Part shown: positions 34,991-45,721 of the stretch, piece by piece
Numbering within the stretch: the first letter of the stretch is position 1
How the letters are laid out: each line of letters opens with the position of its first letter
Assembly: GCA_051294375.1 (NCBI GenBank)
Contig: CM119268.1
Coordinates: 6,705,232-6,769,231 of the forward strand
Reading direction: 5' to 3'
Length of the DNA stretch: 64,000 nucleotides
DNA from: Paraspadella gotoi
Taxonomy: Eukaryota; Chaetognatha
Position numbers and translations under genes: made by a program
The notes under the pieces: model-generated
Told to the model about the DNA's origin: nothing
The model's database searches: none
What the model saw: the letters and a program-made list of their open reading frames with translations, nothing else

Positions 34991-36840
34991 TTTCTTTCTT
35001 TTTTCTTTTTCTTTCTTTCTTTCTTTCTTTCTTTTATTTTTTCTTTCTTTCTTTTTTTTATTTCTTTATTTCTTTCTCTCCACTCTTTTTTTCTATTCAT
35101 TTTTCTTAGTATATAAATTTTTTTCCCCTTTTTCTTCTGTTCTTTATTTTTTTCCCTTTCTTATTTTTTCCATTTTTTATGAAAATTGGCGAAATTACTT
35201 GTTTTTATAATTATAAAGGTTTTAATATTTAATCTATATTATTTAATTATATATATTGCTTTTTAAATTTTTAAAAATATTTCTTCTTTTCTCTTTCTTC
35301 AGGATTTTTTTCTGTCCGTCCTAAAATCGACGCTCGCCCCCTCGGTGACGGTCCCGTCATCATCAAACGCTTTAACCGGCGCCGACGTCGTTTGCGTGGA
35401 ACTCTTCGCCGTCCATCTCGATGAAGTCCCTAGGAGCGTCATCTTCCGCCACGCCTCCGCCCTCTTAGACGAATTAAGAGCGCGCGAGTAACGAGAACTT
35501 GTTGGAGATGCGGGGAGAATCAGAATCGAGCAGCGACGACAACAACAACGATAACGACCAAATTTTTCCCGTGACTGACTATAAACTGTATTCCTTATTC
35601 CTTATGGCTTTTCATATGGAAATTAAAACTTTTTTGATTTCAATCTGCGAAAATAACTTCTCAAAAATGCATTCGCATTTAAAAAAAATTTGTACCACAA
35701 ATGTTCGTGCAAATATCGCTTTTGGCGTCACAATCACCAGTCTACGCTCTACAATGTAAAATCAACATTATGAAGAATCTAATTAATTTTATTAAATTAC
35801 TCACCCAATCCACATCGGGGTTTTGCAAGATGTTTGTCTCCCGCCATTTGTCGACAATCTTTTGTATCGTGAGCTTGTAGAGCTCCTGCGTCTCTGTCGG
35901 AGTCATGGCGACTGGATAGAACAGTAAATATGAATATATACCGCTTGTGAAAACGTTTACAAAAATTGATTGGGCAAGCAGCTTAGTTAATCAAAAAAGT
36001 TCCATATACTTGGTCCAACGCCGGGGCTGTAGTTGACGGCGCCCACGCAGCCGATGTATCCTGAGTCCACCGTAGTTAAGCACTGGCCCGTCAAGTTCTT
36101 CCAATCCTGCAACCAACCTCGCGCGTTCTCGCAACCGCTGAAGAATCGACCCGCTTCCGTCGTCAGGTAGTCGCGGTCCCAACCCTTCGTGTGAGACATT
36201 AAATATTTGGCTTACCAATATCATATAAGCGGAGTGATGGGAATACAGTTAAGTTTGTCATTCTAAATTAACAAATGAACAAATTAACAGTAGGCATTAA
36301 AGTATTATCATAATTAGATAAAATCTCAAATTTTGGTACCTAAAAGAGACGGACTGACAATTTTCAAAAAAGAACGTAAGTTTCAAACCGCCCCCTTGTC
36401 ACGCCCCTTCAAAAATTCTCTACCTTCATATTCTCAATGAACTGTTTGAGCAGTGATGACACATGTTCTTGCGCCCAAGGGGGAGTCGCATATCCAAGTT
36501 TGTCTGGAGATTGACCTGTCAAGAAAATTTCGTATTCTGCCAGTCATTTAGAATGGTTTACTGACATAGCTAGTATCTAACTAGTTCTTATTGGCTTGTA
36601 TAAATTCATAAACATCGTTTAAATGTTAAACATGTTACTGATGTTAGAATCAAAATGTTAGGTAAATATTTCCTTTGTTCGAGGGGTGAAACTTATATTG
36701 CACGGTTAAAGGCGATTTTGGTTCTTGTAGTAGTTGAGTTAAACAGAGTTTGTTTTTTAACGTTCTTCAATCTTCAGTTAATAACTTTTGTGACGACTTT
36801 GTAAAGGAGTCTTATTACCTTTGGTGAAAGCCTCCGACAT
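29070..36840 (-). CDS. Unrecognised 207-aa protein whose intron hosts two genes
   Basis: Six exons: 36840-36819, 36515-36424, 36184-36010, 35911-35805, 29450-29351, 29197-29070. Each junction is GT-AG and phases match, giving 208 codons with the stop. The protein begins MSEAFTKGQSPDKLGYATPP. It has an aromatic, Cys-containing core (GWDRDYLTTEAGRFFSGCEN, then GWLQDWKNLTGQCLTTVDSG), a helical stretch TPTETQELYKLTIQKIVDKW, a second Cys-bearing block VYVGCSINPFCEKYID and an acidic end. There is no signal peptide or membrane segment, so it is probably cytosolic. I do not recognise the family. Intron 4 (35804-29451, about 6.35 kb) contains PTTG1IP-like and HPS1 genes on the other strand. The weakest point is the join across this intron, supported by phase 0 on both sides and by good splice sites. 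Exons 5-6 could in principle be a separate gene. Confidence 0.7.
30033..30611 (+). CDS. PTTG1IP: PTTG1IP-like single-pass membrane protein, single exon, 192 aa
   Basis: It starts with a signal peptide (MSPLFVYIVSAAALLKVVWA). A Ser/Thr-rich stretch follows, then a Cys-rich PSI-like domain (CNSCVSAEDGQCYYCYVDKSC to WNCSI) and one transmembrane helix (LQVMAITLMSAFGVLLLLIL). That helix is followed by a juxtamembrane Cys cluster, CCCCYCCCC. The tail is a charged helical segment ending in EARYEEIRRKYGLNDSKPGY, which closely resembles the vertebrate PTTG1IP tail (EIRKKYGL). PTTG1IP binds securin and traffics between membrane and nucleus in mammals, and its role here is not known. The frame is open upstream to 29919, but ATG 30033 puts the signal peptide at the N-terminus. 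It is nested, antisense, in intron 4 of the 29070-36840 gene, 344 bp before HPS1. Confidence 0.9.
   Translation: MSPLFVYIVSAAALLKVVWAASLTPSPTNTSISSTPVPSLDERCAKAVSNESDADDNCNSCVSAEDGQCYYCYVDKSCRGFFTTNIFHTPKECAYTQARIWNCSINLQVMAITLMSAFGVLLLLILCCCCYCCCCRRSEGTTRWKKELKRLEDDRKRRKEQADERRKEREARYEEIRRKYGLNDSKPGYKRM
30691..30696 (+). terminator. Polyadenylation signal of the PTTG1IP-like gene
   Basis: AATAAA 80 bp past the stop codon and 259 bp before the HPS1 start. Confidence 0.6.
30955..35491 (+). CDS. HPS1: HPS1, BLOC-3 guanine-exchange-factor subunit, 15 exons
   Basis: Exons: 30955-31167, 31225-31508, 31575-31665, 31753-31833, 32045-32251, 32378-~32455, 32541-32731, 32818-32942, 33199-33339, 33398-33480, 33562-33687, 33753-34031, 34153-34321, 34570-34808, 35303-35491. 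With this chain the protein is about 831 aa (human 700). Recognition rests on the longin-like N-terminus (MWGMLIFDMVSSDVVYYDMD), the middle block IHQGIVLVILTAL, and the C-terminal block YPGLVHFIFVDRLTNHLVAP, nearly identical to human HPS1. HPS1 pairs with HPS4 as BLOC-3, the exchange factor for Rab32/38 in lysosome-related organelle biogenesis. Intron 1 uses a GC donor (ATGCAG|GCAAGG). Exon 6 must splice before an in-frame stop, and its donor is unclear (GAG|GCGAGC at 32455 or GAC|GTCGAG). Intron 14 holds a CTTT block. The gene is nested in the 29070-36840 gene. Confidence 0.93.
34917..35090. repeat. (CTTT)n simple repeat in HPS1 intron 14
   Basis: About 170 bp of CTTT/TTTC units with small interruptions, on the sense strand 210 bp before the last exon. 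It extends the pyrimidine-rich region upstream of that acceptor. Confidence 0.95.
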
Positions 36841-37182
36841 GAGAGTAAAAAATCCGAAATTACGACGGAAATGGAAATGTTTTCGGCCACATTTCGAAGT
36901 TGTTATTTTTTAAGTTTTTTAATATAAATTTAATTGGAACAATATTTTTAAAGGACGAAGAAAGATTTATTGCGAACCACGACGCTCAAACGCAAAAAAA
37001 AAAATCAGTGACCGTCATTTAAGTCATCGTTTCGTAGTTTCTTCTCGTCCTTCTGGAATTATTCATTGGGATTTTCTCAAGTAAAAACTTCTCATCTATT
37101 CTTTCGAGTTTTCGGTGACGAGCCGTGCAAAGCAGGGATAGGAGGGAGTGAATCACCAAAACAGAAAAATATCGGGAGAAAG

Positions 37183-37229
<47 letters not shown>

Positions 37230-38511
37230 GGATCGAAAAACAAAATAAAATCGGGTGCGAATAAGGAAAACTTACGAAATCACAAGTAACGAAGAAAGTG
37301 ATTGTAAGCGACCTTTTAAACGTTCCGAGTGACGTCACGCAAAACAGGATCACCCTAATCCTTATTTTGCTAATTTTCGATAATATATAGAAAATGGTAA
37401 CTAATTTTTTACTTATTTTACTATTAACATTCATTTATTCGGTCAATAATTCAATTCAAAGCTCTTTTTTTATTTTCGTTAATGAGCTGAAAGTTTTTCT
37501 TGCGTTATCGTATCTATTTCTCCCAGATTATTTGTTTGTTATGATTCACATGAAGGATAAAAGAAGTTCCTCGAGTTGAGATTCCGGAACTAAAATTCAT
37601 TCGTTTAGCTTTAATTTTGATTTAGCAAAATACTCGCTTTTAATCCACAGCAAAGTTAGGATCTTAGTCGAGGAAATCGGAAAATTATTGGAATAAATAC
37701 AATATAATATAAGGTTTTAACTTTTATATTTTTTATACATATTCGGATAGTCCCTTGGCAGTTTATACATTTTTTTCCTTTTCGAAAAGAAAATGATAAT
37801 TTGATAAATAAATTTATGGCACAATAAATTATTTATCATATACTTCTCTTCTTCTAGTAGTAGATGAAATCAACAGATTGTTTCATTTTTTGCAACAATC
37901 ACACACAAAAAAAAGTCCCGAGAGTTTAACCTGCTCTGTACTTCTATTTTCTGAAATTCCATAAACATTGTGGAAATGGCAACAAATACTTATATCGACG
38001 TCGAATAACTTGGTCACTGACATCGCGTGACGAGCTGTTGCTCTTTTATTTCGTTCGCCGGCGAATTCGCTCCTCAAAAGACAAAGCACTGATACTGTTT
38101 AAAAAAAAAAAAGACAAAAAAAGCAAAAAAAAAAAAAGACAAAACAGGGATCTTTACTCTTAAGAATGCCATCAACTACGACAAAAATTTTTTTGAATAA
38201 CGGTTAGATATTACTTTCACTTTGTAATATATATGTATGTTCAAATGTACTTCATTAAATATTTACTGCAACCCAATAATTGTCAAGCTTTTTCACGAAA
38301 ATGTATCATATTTCTATATTTACATTGAAAATATATTTGTATCCTTAACTATCCTTATTGTTAATAAATATTACTATTTTTAGAAAGAAGTTATGCAACT
38401 AATTTTTTGGGCAAGGTTATATAATTTTGGCCGGCAAAGAATGGGAGAGTCGAGAACGCGAAAAGGAAAAAAAATCAATTTAATGCGGAGAGCGAAGAAA
38501 AAGAGAGAGAG

Positions 38512-38556
<45 letters not shown>

Positions 38557-38825
38557 GAATATATCACAAACAACAGAGACGGAGACGATAGAATCCTTTC
38601 GTGCGATCGCGATCGTCTCATCGTCGTCCCCCCCCCCCTTTTTCGAAGTCCATCCCTTCATTCCGCCGCGCGGAGGCATAAACCGTCCCGGCCTCTGACA
38701 AGGACGGAACTCACTCGTTCTCTCGATGCTGCAGTTCGGTAAGACGAGAGCATTTCGGGTAAGTTCTCGCTCGGAGTGAAAGAGAGAGACAAGAGTCTCT
38801 TTCGTCTCCCTCGCTTCCCCTCCGG
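36841..38825. other. Divergent intergenic region between the host gene and arrestin
   Basis: A 2-kb region between a minus-strand and a plus-strand start, so it may hold both promoters. It contains GA runs at 37185-37229 and 38499-38551, the second only 275 bp before the arrestin start. No coding exon is supported, and no TATA box is clear. Confidence 0.5.
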
Positions 38826-41800
38826 ATGATGGGAGGTGGGGATCGTCGAAAAAAGAAGGATAAACAGAAGGGACGCGACACCATGTACGATCAACAACCT
38901 TACCAGGGTAAGTAAAATCCAAAGATTAAATTGTTTGGAACCTTCTAAAATTTGTGGTTTTAAAATTTACATAAAAATATTTGGAGAAACAAAAGACCAA
39001 ACAACTTCTTCCCTGGGGATTCCTCGCTCAGGCGTGCCCCAGCCTGGGGCGTTTTATGACCCAAGAATGCGGCACTCCCACGAAAATCTGGCGCAAGCTT
39101 ATCGACCTTCTATGGTCGTTCAGTAAGTGAAACTGTGAAATTTCGCATTATAACAAAAGAAACTAAACATCGCTTACAAATACAAAAGTTTCTTAATTTC
39201 GTAGAAAATAGATAATGAGTAATTTTTTATTTTAACGAGCCGTAAAAGTACAAACTCAAATCAAAATGAATAAAAATCTTTCTTTTCTTTTGTTTTAAGG
39301 GATCCGAGCAGAATGTCGATGGTGCCATCGCAGCCAGGCGGTTATCCCGGTTACGGTCCGTCGCCGGGACCGATGCCGGACATGCAGGCGAGGTAAGTCC
39401 CTCTTCCAAAACCAGATGATAGTCGGTGAGAGTCGGCGACAATTTCCCCCCCACACTTTACAAGCCCGTCCATGGATCCACGAGCGGACAGACTCGTGCA
39501 GATGGAACAGATGATGGAATCATTTCAGGGAGTTCTCAACAATCTCGTCTCGACTCTGTCAAAGGTAAGTTCGCTGAGGATTTGAGTGGTGGATATCTTA
39601 GGCGTTAGGAGGAGGAGAAAGATCTGTATGAATAATTTACATTATGAGAAAATGTATAGAAGAAAATTAATTTTTATGTTCTTATATAAAAAAAAAAAAA
39701 ATATGCAGCGTTGAAAAGAAAAACCTAGAGAAACTTAATTTCGACTACAAGTTGTTCTTTTTTTAATGATATATTGTTTATTATAAATTGATTGCAATTC
39801 GAATCGTTTCTCAGATATTTTTGAAGCATCAAATGCATTAAAACGTAAGTGATATCCGGATTTGTAATTTCGTTTTTAAAACTTTTCCCACCACAGCAAG
39901 AGGATCGCCTTCAGCAGATAGGCCCTATACAGGCCGCTGGTGGCGGCGGAGGCGGCGGGGGCGGAGCTGGCGCGGGGAGTCGGCCGCGCCAGGCGTCTGT
40001 GAGGAGGGTCAGCGGTCAATATCCACGAAACGATCCGGGCAGCGAAGACATTCGACGCTTCGTCATGGCAACGCCGCACACGCCGGTAGAGCGAGATAGA
40101 AAAAAAATAGTAGAGAAAAAAAAAATAAAGAGAGAAAGAAAGAAAGAAAGTGAGAAAAAATAAAGAAGAATAAGGTAAGGCTCACGAATAAGATCGTCCT
40201 ATGAATTGCATACGAGAATGTTAGCTTTGGAAAAAATATGCAAATTATAAACCGAACAGACGAATAGATCCATAAACGATGAATTCCTTTTCCTCAAGGA
40301 AAGCCCTCAGTCCGGTAGGCGTCGCTCTTTCTTCGACGATCGAGACCGCGACGAAGACGACGACGCCCTCTTGACCGTCTTCAAGAAATCCAGCGCCAAC
40401 GACAAAGTCACTCTCTTCCTCGGAAAGAGAGAAATCGTCGATCACGGATCAAAGGTGAGTGGACCTCTTATTTGTTTTCTTAACATCGCATGGCCACTTT
40501 ATAAATGTAAATTTTAACAATTTAAATTTAAATTTAAAAAAAAATCATTTAATAAATAAGCTAATCGTTGGTTACAACATAATAACTTGGCAGGACCTAG
40601 CAAGTTTTCAATGAAGGCTATCTCACAGTCTAGTTTATTCACTCCCAGGGTACCTGACTTCGCTATCAATGAAGTGGTTTAATGTTTCAAACATCTTTCC
40701 TTAGTCCAAACTCCTGGCTTCATTCTCCTCTTCTCCCTTCCCCTCCCAGCAACCACCAGTCCTGGAGGGGGTGATCTTCGCTGACCTTGAGTTCGTGGGG
40801 AATCTCAAAGTCTTCGTACAGTTGATGGGATCCTTTGAATACGGAACGGCCGATCTCGACATCCTCGGTCTCAGCTTCCAGAAGGATCTCTACCGCTCGG
40901 TGCAACAGGCGAGTAAACCACAACGACAACGACAACCACAACGACATATATAAAGAAAACTGACCGGAGTTTTTTTTTTTTTATTGTTTGGTGGATGTTC
41001 AAGATTTTTTTTTCGATATTGACACTAACTTTGTGGTAGTTCTCTGCCCGACGATTTTTTTGCTAAAATGTACAATTCCTGATAAAAATATCGAAAGAAC
41101 AAACGAGAGCCCTCAACAATGGCGCGTTACAAATATTGTTTTACTTTGTTACGATTTCGTCGACTTTAAACTTTCAGGTGTACCCGCCGCCAGAGGATGA
41201 CACTCAACGAACTCTATCTCAGTTTCAACTGAATCTCATGGAAAAGTTGGGGAGCGATCATGCTTTTCCATTTTGGTTTGAGGTCAGTCAATTCTTAGCT
41301 AAATTCAAGATTCTTGATTTTCCGGTTTATTTGTTTGATGTAGTCTTTTAAAATATATAATGAAATATATAATAAAATATATAATAATATAATAATAATA
41401 TATACGAGCGACGATATCTAACGACAAATCTTTCATTTTCTCTCAGATTGCGCCCAACACTCCGTCGTCCGTGACGCTTCAGCCCTACGGGTCGGACGGC
41501 GTCGAGGAGGCACCTTGCGGCATCTTCTACGCTCTAGAAGGTAGGGCTTTGGGCTTGCGGCTTTGGAATTACCAGGGCCTGGTGATTTCTCACCGGTACA
41601 TAGAAATCAAGTGAATGAGACAACCGGTAAGATCCTTGGTTAGGTCGTCTCATAAACTTGGTTTTCGAATTCTGTTCTAGTTTAACTTAATTTTTTTAAC
41701 TTAACTACAATTAAGCCCAAGACAATTGCTGCAATTTTTTTAACTATTAACTTAACTGACGCATCTCAATTTCATCTCAATTTTGCAGGTTACGTTGCCC

Positions 41801-42946
41801 ACAACAAGGACAGCAAACCGGAGAAACGATCCAAAGTCAAGATGAACGTCTGCAAATTTTCGCTGACTCCGCTTACGTCGACTAAATCCATTCCGACGGT
41901 GGAGGATACATTCTCTTTCCTCATGAGCTCTGGCTCGGTCAAGGTTTCATCACCATTTTAATAAGGACATTTTCTGACTGATTTATTTTATTAATTTTTA
42001 ATATCGTAGTGAGGAAACGTTGTAATAATTGTTTTATTTTGGGTGAAACGTTCTCAGGTTCAGGGACAAGTCGACAAAAGCGTTTATCTTCACGACGAAG
42101 TCATCAACATCGACGTCACGGTTCGTGCAGTTTGTGATTAAAAGGATATCAAACGATGAAAATTATATTGTATGACTCTATATACCTTAATAATCTTACA
42201 AATATTTGACCAATTCGTCCGCCCTTGCAGATAAGGAACGATTCCAGCAAGATCGTCAAGCACATCACCGTCAGCGTCATCCAAAACGCGGAGATCTTCT
42301 TGGGGACGCAAGCCGACTACGACGTCACAGTAGTCAAGTCCACCTGTCACGAGGGCTTCCCGCTCGGATCGGGGAAGGAGTGGACCAGGCAATTCAGGCT
42401 CTGCCCAGCCGACCAACAGAACAGAGACGGTGAGGGGGAAGAAGGGGTCACTTAAGTGCGTTGCGCCGTGGGTGGGTGAGGTTTCGATCATTAGTGAAGT
42501 TCCGATACATAAGTTTTCAAATTGTTATTTTTGAATTAACTAATCTACATTCCATAGGTTTCGCCTTGGACGGCGCGTTGAAGGGAGAGGGCGCCAAGCT
42601 CGCGTCTTCCACCTACATGAGAGACAAGATGGCTAACAAGGAAAATATGGGCATAGTCGTCAACTACTTGGTGGAGGTAAAGAATGGTTTATTGATGATG
42701 GATACACCTTATATTGTTTTAATTTTTAAATATTTGTATTTGTTTTTATGAATATTATTTATATTTTCCAAGCGAAAAATGAAAGAAGTTTTTTTATTTT
42801 TTTTGCGCGACTTTTAGGTGCGACTGATCATGCAGGGCGCGCGGGACGTGAACATCCGCATCCCCTTCGCTCTCACTCACGCACCCGTAAGGAGGAGGAG
42901 GGGCTCGATCTACGCTTCCTCCAAACCTCACAAAGAGAAGAGATGA
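38826..42946 (+). CDS. Arrestin (visual/beta type) with N-terminal coiled-coil extension
   Basis: Fourteen exons: 38826-38907, 39032-39122, 39300-39392, 39465-39564, 39897-40085, 40299-40454, 40750-40908, 41178-41282, 41447-41540, 41789-41943, 42058-42120, 42231-42429, 42558-42676, 42818-42946. They give 577 aa with consistent phases. Residues ~190 onward are an arrestin: LTVFKKSSANDKVTLFLGKR, the finger loop DLDILGLSFQKDLY, FPFWFEIAPNTPSSVTLQPY, and ALDGALKGEGAKLASSTYMR. The preceding ~185 residues are new to the fold: a Lys/Arg start, a Pro/Gly/Tyr region, a coiled-coil-like stretch (VQMEQMMESFQGVLNNLVST), a Gly run and acidic/basic patches. The C-terminus stops right after the last beta strand (IPFALTHAP) with a basic tail. 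It has no clathrin or AP2 box. The phosphate-sensor Arg position reads Cys (NVCKFSLTP). Intron 7 has a GC donor (CAACAG|GCGAGT). Confidence 0.92.
40540..40680. repeat. Interspersed repeat copy in arrestin intron 6
   Basis: It shares CATTTAATAAATAAGCTA with the right arm at 16261-16505, plus GCAAGTTTTCAATGAAGGCT-like and GCTATCAATGAAGTGG blocks with the copy at 2281-2460. Degraded. Confidence 0.55.
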
Positions 42947-43576
42947 AGAAGGATGTGAGAGGAGGAGAGAGAGAAAGAAGGCGCGAGAGATGGAGTGATG
43001 AATTAAAGGAAGATGCGATGGATGGACGTTTGATCTCGACGGACATTGGATAAACGACAAAGGACGCCGGACGCCGGAGGAAAAAGGTCTTATGGAAAAT
43101 CGCTAAATTATATTAAAAAAAATTATCGTTGGATCGATCGTTTGGGTGGAAGGGAGGAAAAATGATTCCCTGAAATCCTTAAGAATTCACGGTAGCCAAA
43201 AAAAAAGAGTAAATATTAAGTGAAAAGAACCGAATGGTTAACTCTTCACTCGCTCATGTCTTCGATATTCTAAAATTGCTGCTCCTGTTTTGTGAAAAGT
43301 GAATTTCGTTGTTCTCGGAGATTAGTAATTTGTGAGTCGTCGCTCGCTTAAATCTATTCTGTCTCACTCGATTCATATATTAATTATATTTGAAATCTTG
43401 TGCTTCTATAGCCTCCTGGCTGCCACTTTCTTCGTTTCGTCGCTTTCTCTGCATTGAAAAAAAAATTGTAACTTCGAAACTCGCGCGATCGTTGCCAGGA
43501 ACTTTTGTTTTTTTTGTGTGTGTTTTTTTGTAAAGCGCCATCAGTCGAAAATTTGGAAACAAAAGTGATTCATTCT

Positions 43577-43582
43577 AATAAA
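43577..43582 (+). terminator. Polyadenylation signal of the arrestin gene
   Basis: AATAAA about 630 bp past the stop codon, the first canonical signal on this strand. Confidence 0.5.
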
Positions 43583-44169
43583 TTATTCGCATGCATTTCC
43601 GTTTTGATTATTATTTACAGTTTTCAAATCGTTTCGATAGTAATTAACCACTGGTTATGAATTTTGATTGTGGGGATAAATATTTTTTGTATCGTTGTAT
43701 AGAATGATAAGCCGATGCCCCGGAACTACGGTGTACAGTAGAGTTTAGGGGATGCATCCGGTTATCAAAATGTAAAATAAGATTAAAAAATATTTCTCAA
43801 GTTATTAAACTTATTAAGCTTATTAAGCTTATTAAGCTTCAGGTCGAACGTTGTAAGACCAGTCTTGGTTATTTGTATCTCATCGGCGGTAGTAACTTGT
43901 TTTTCAATGAGAAATTTCACCTCGTTAATTCCGGAAGAGAGCGCTTTCGGTTCTATTTCTGTTAAAACTTTTTAAGGAAACAAAAGCCAACAAAAACTTT
44001 GTGAACAGGAAGAAAGTCTTCCGGTAAAAATAAATAGTAACTAATGAAGAACGTAATATTTGTTTTTGTTTTAAAATTTTTTTGCCAATAAACCAAATAG
44101 CATCTTTTCTGAATTATTGCAAATTTTCGTGTCAGGCTAAAAGTTAGTACATTTGCTTATTGGGGTGTT

Positions 44170-44220
44170 ATACAGCCTGGCCAAAGTCAGGGGCGAGCTT
44201 ATTTATTGAATGAAAAGATT
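44170..44220. repeat. Fragment of the foldback repeat family
   Basis: CCTGGCCAAAGTCAGGGGCGAGCTTATTTATTGAATGA-like sequence matches the 16321-16350 part of the foldback element and its complement. It was seen by direct comparison. Confidence 0.6.
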
Positions 44221-45714
44221 GTTCCAAACGTACCAATTGAACCAATTGAATAGATTGTACCTTGGTCAAGCGGCTAAGAGAGATAGAAAGAGAGAGAGAG
44301 AGAGAGAGAGAGAGCGACGGAGATATAGAGAGGAAAAAGGAAGAAGCACGGAAATATGCAAATGAGTTCCGATGAATCAGACGGAGACGTGATCAGGTGA
44401 CTCGGGTGTCTAGTGACGCTTTAGGCGCGTCACGGGACGACGAAACCAAAGACATCTGTTTGGAAACCGAGTTCAGGTGATTAGGGAGGAACGGAGGAAA
44501 GGAGAGCCAGGTATAAAAGGAAAGGAAGGAAAGGAAAGAGGGAGATTCCCAACTTTCAAATCCACGAAAACAGAGCGACGTTATGCTCTACTAAACTTTA
44601 ATAAAAATTGTTGTAATACTCTGTACTATTTATTCTCATATAAATATACAAAACCTGACTGTATTCCACTACAATTCTTCTATCGCTAACAGTAGTTAGT
44701 ACAAGCTCCTGGGCTCGCTAGTAAGGTATTGTAGCTATCAAGCCGCAACATTGGTTGTACCAATTTCATAAAATAACAATCCCTCTGAATCGAAGTCACG
44801 AAACTCAACATAATAATTTCTTGTTCTTGATTTAGTCTTAGAAAATAGAAAGAAGCCTCCTTCGAGTCAATTAGTATCAATTTTGGGAATCAAAAATTTT
44901 GACGACGCAAATGGGTCATAACGGGAGTAAAATTGAAAAAATCACTAATTGTGATCGGGTCACGTAATCTACTACATTCGGTGTTAGAACCCCTTTACAT
45001 GAATTAAAAGTTTTTCTTTCTTTCTGATTTAAAACTATAGATTTTTTTGTTTCGTTTAACGAGTCCTGGTGAAGTTTTTAATGAGTCATGTGGCTCCGTT
45101 TGAGGTCAGTATTCTTTTGTCATTTCATAATTGTACGTAATTGTATTGAAGTAATGTCATAAATAAAAATAATGGTTATTACAAACCTAATTCAGGATGG
45201 TAAAAAAAGACTATCAGACTACTGATGTTAAAAAAAAATACAAAGAAAAAATTCTAAAAAAACATTTCTTCAATGATATGATAGTATTTAACTCCTAATC
45301 CTTTCACGTTATCATCTCAGCGGTAATTTAAACGCAAAAGCTTTTCGTCGTCGTCGTAGTCGTCGTCGTCATCGTCGTTGTCGTCAGTAAATTTCTGTGA
45401 TTGAAATGATTCCGACGACGAACGATTGACGGAAAACGCGTGCCATTTTCCTCCTCCTCCTCCTTTTTCCTCCTCCTCCTCTACCGCTCTCCTCCTCTTC
45501 CTCCTCTTCCCCCTCGCCTCCCTTTTCTTCCCTCAAACTCTTCCTCTTTTTTCCTTTAAAACTAAATGAAAAAAAAAAAAAATGCCGACCCGCGCGCTCC
45601 TTTCCAACTTTTTCTTTCTCGAACCCCCCTTAATCCCTCCTCCTCTTCGCCTCTTCCTCTTCCTCCTCATTTCGCCGACCAATCCACCCCAATAAATAGG
45701 TTGACGCGGGGGAT

Positions 45715-45721
45715 TATAAAG
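45715..45721 (+). promoter_or_regulatory. TATA-like element upstream of GCM
   Basis: TATAAAG preceded by a GC-rich stretch and followed within 30-50 bp by CT-rich initiator-like sequence. It would give a 5' leader of about 820 bp. The position is plausible, but nothing else confirms it. Confidence 0.25.

Noticed and set aside
34840-35210. Phe/Ser/Leu ORFs downstream of HPS1 exon 14
   Set aside because: Simple-repeat artefacts in the last HPS1 intron.
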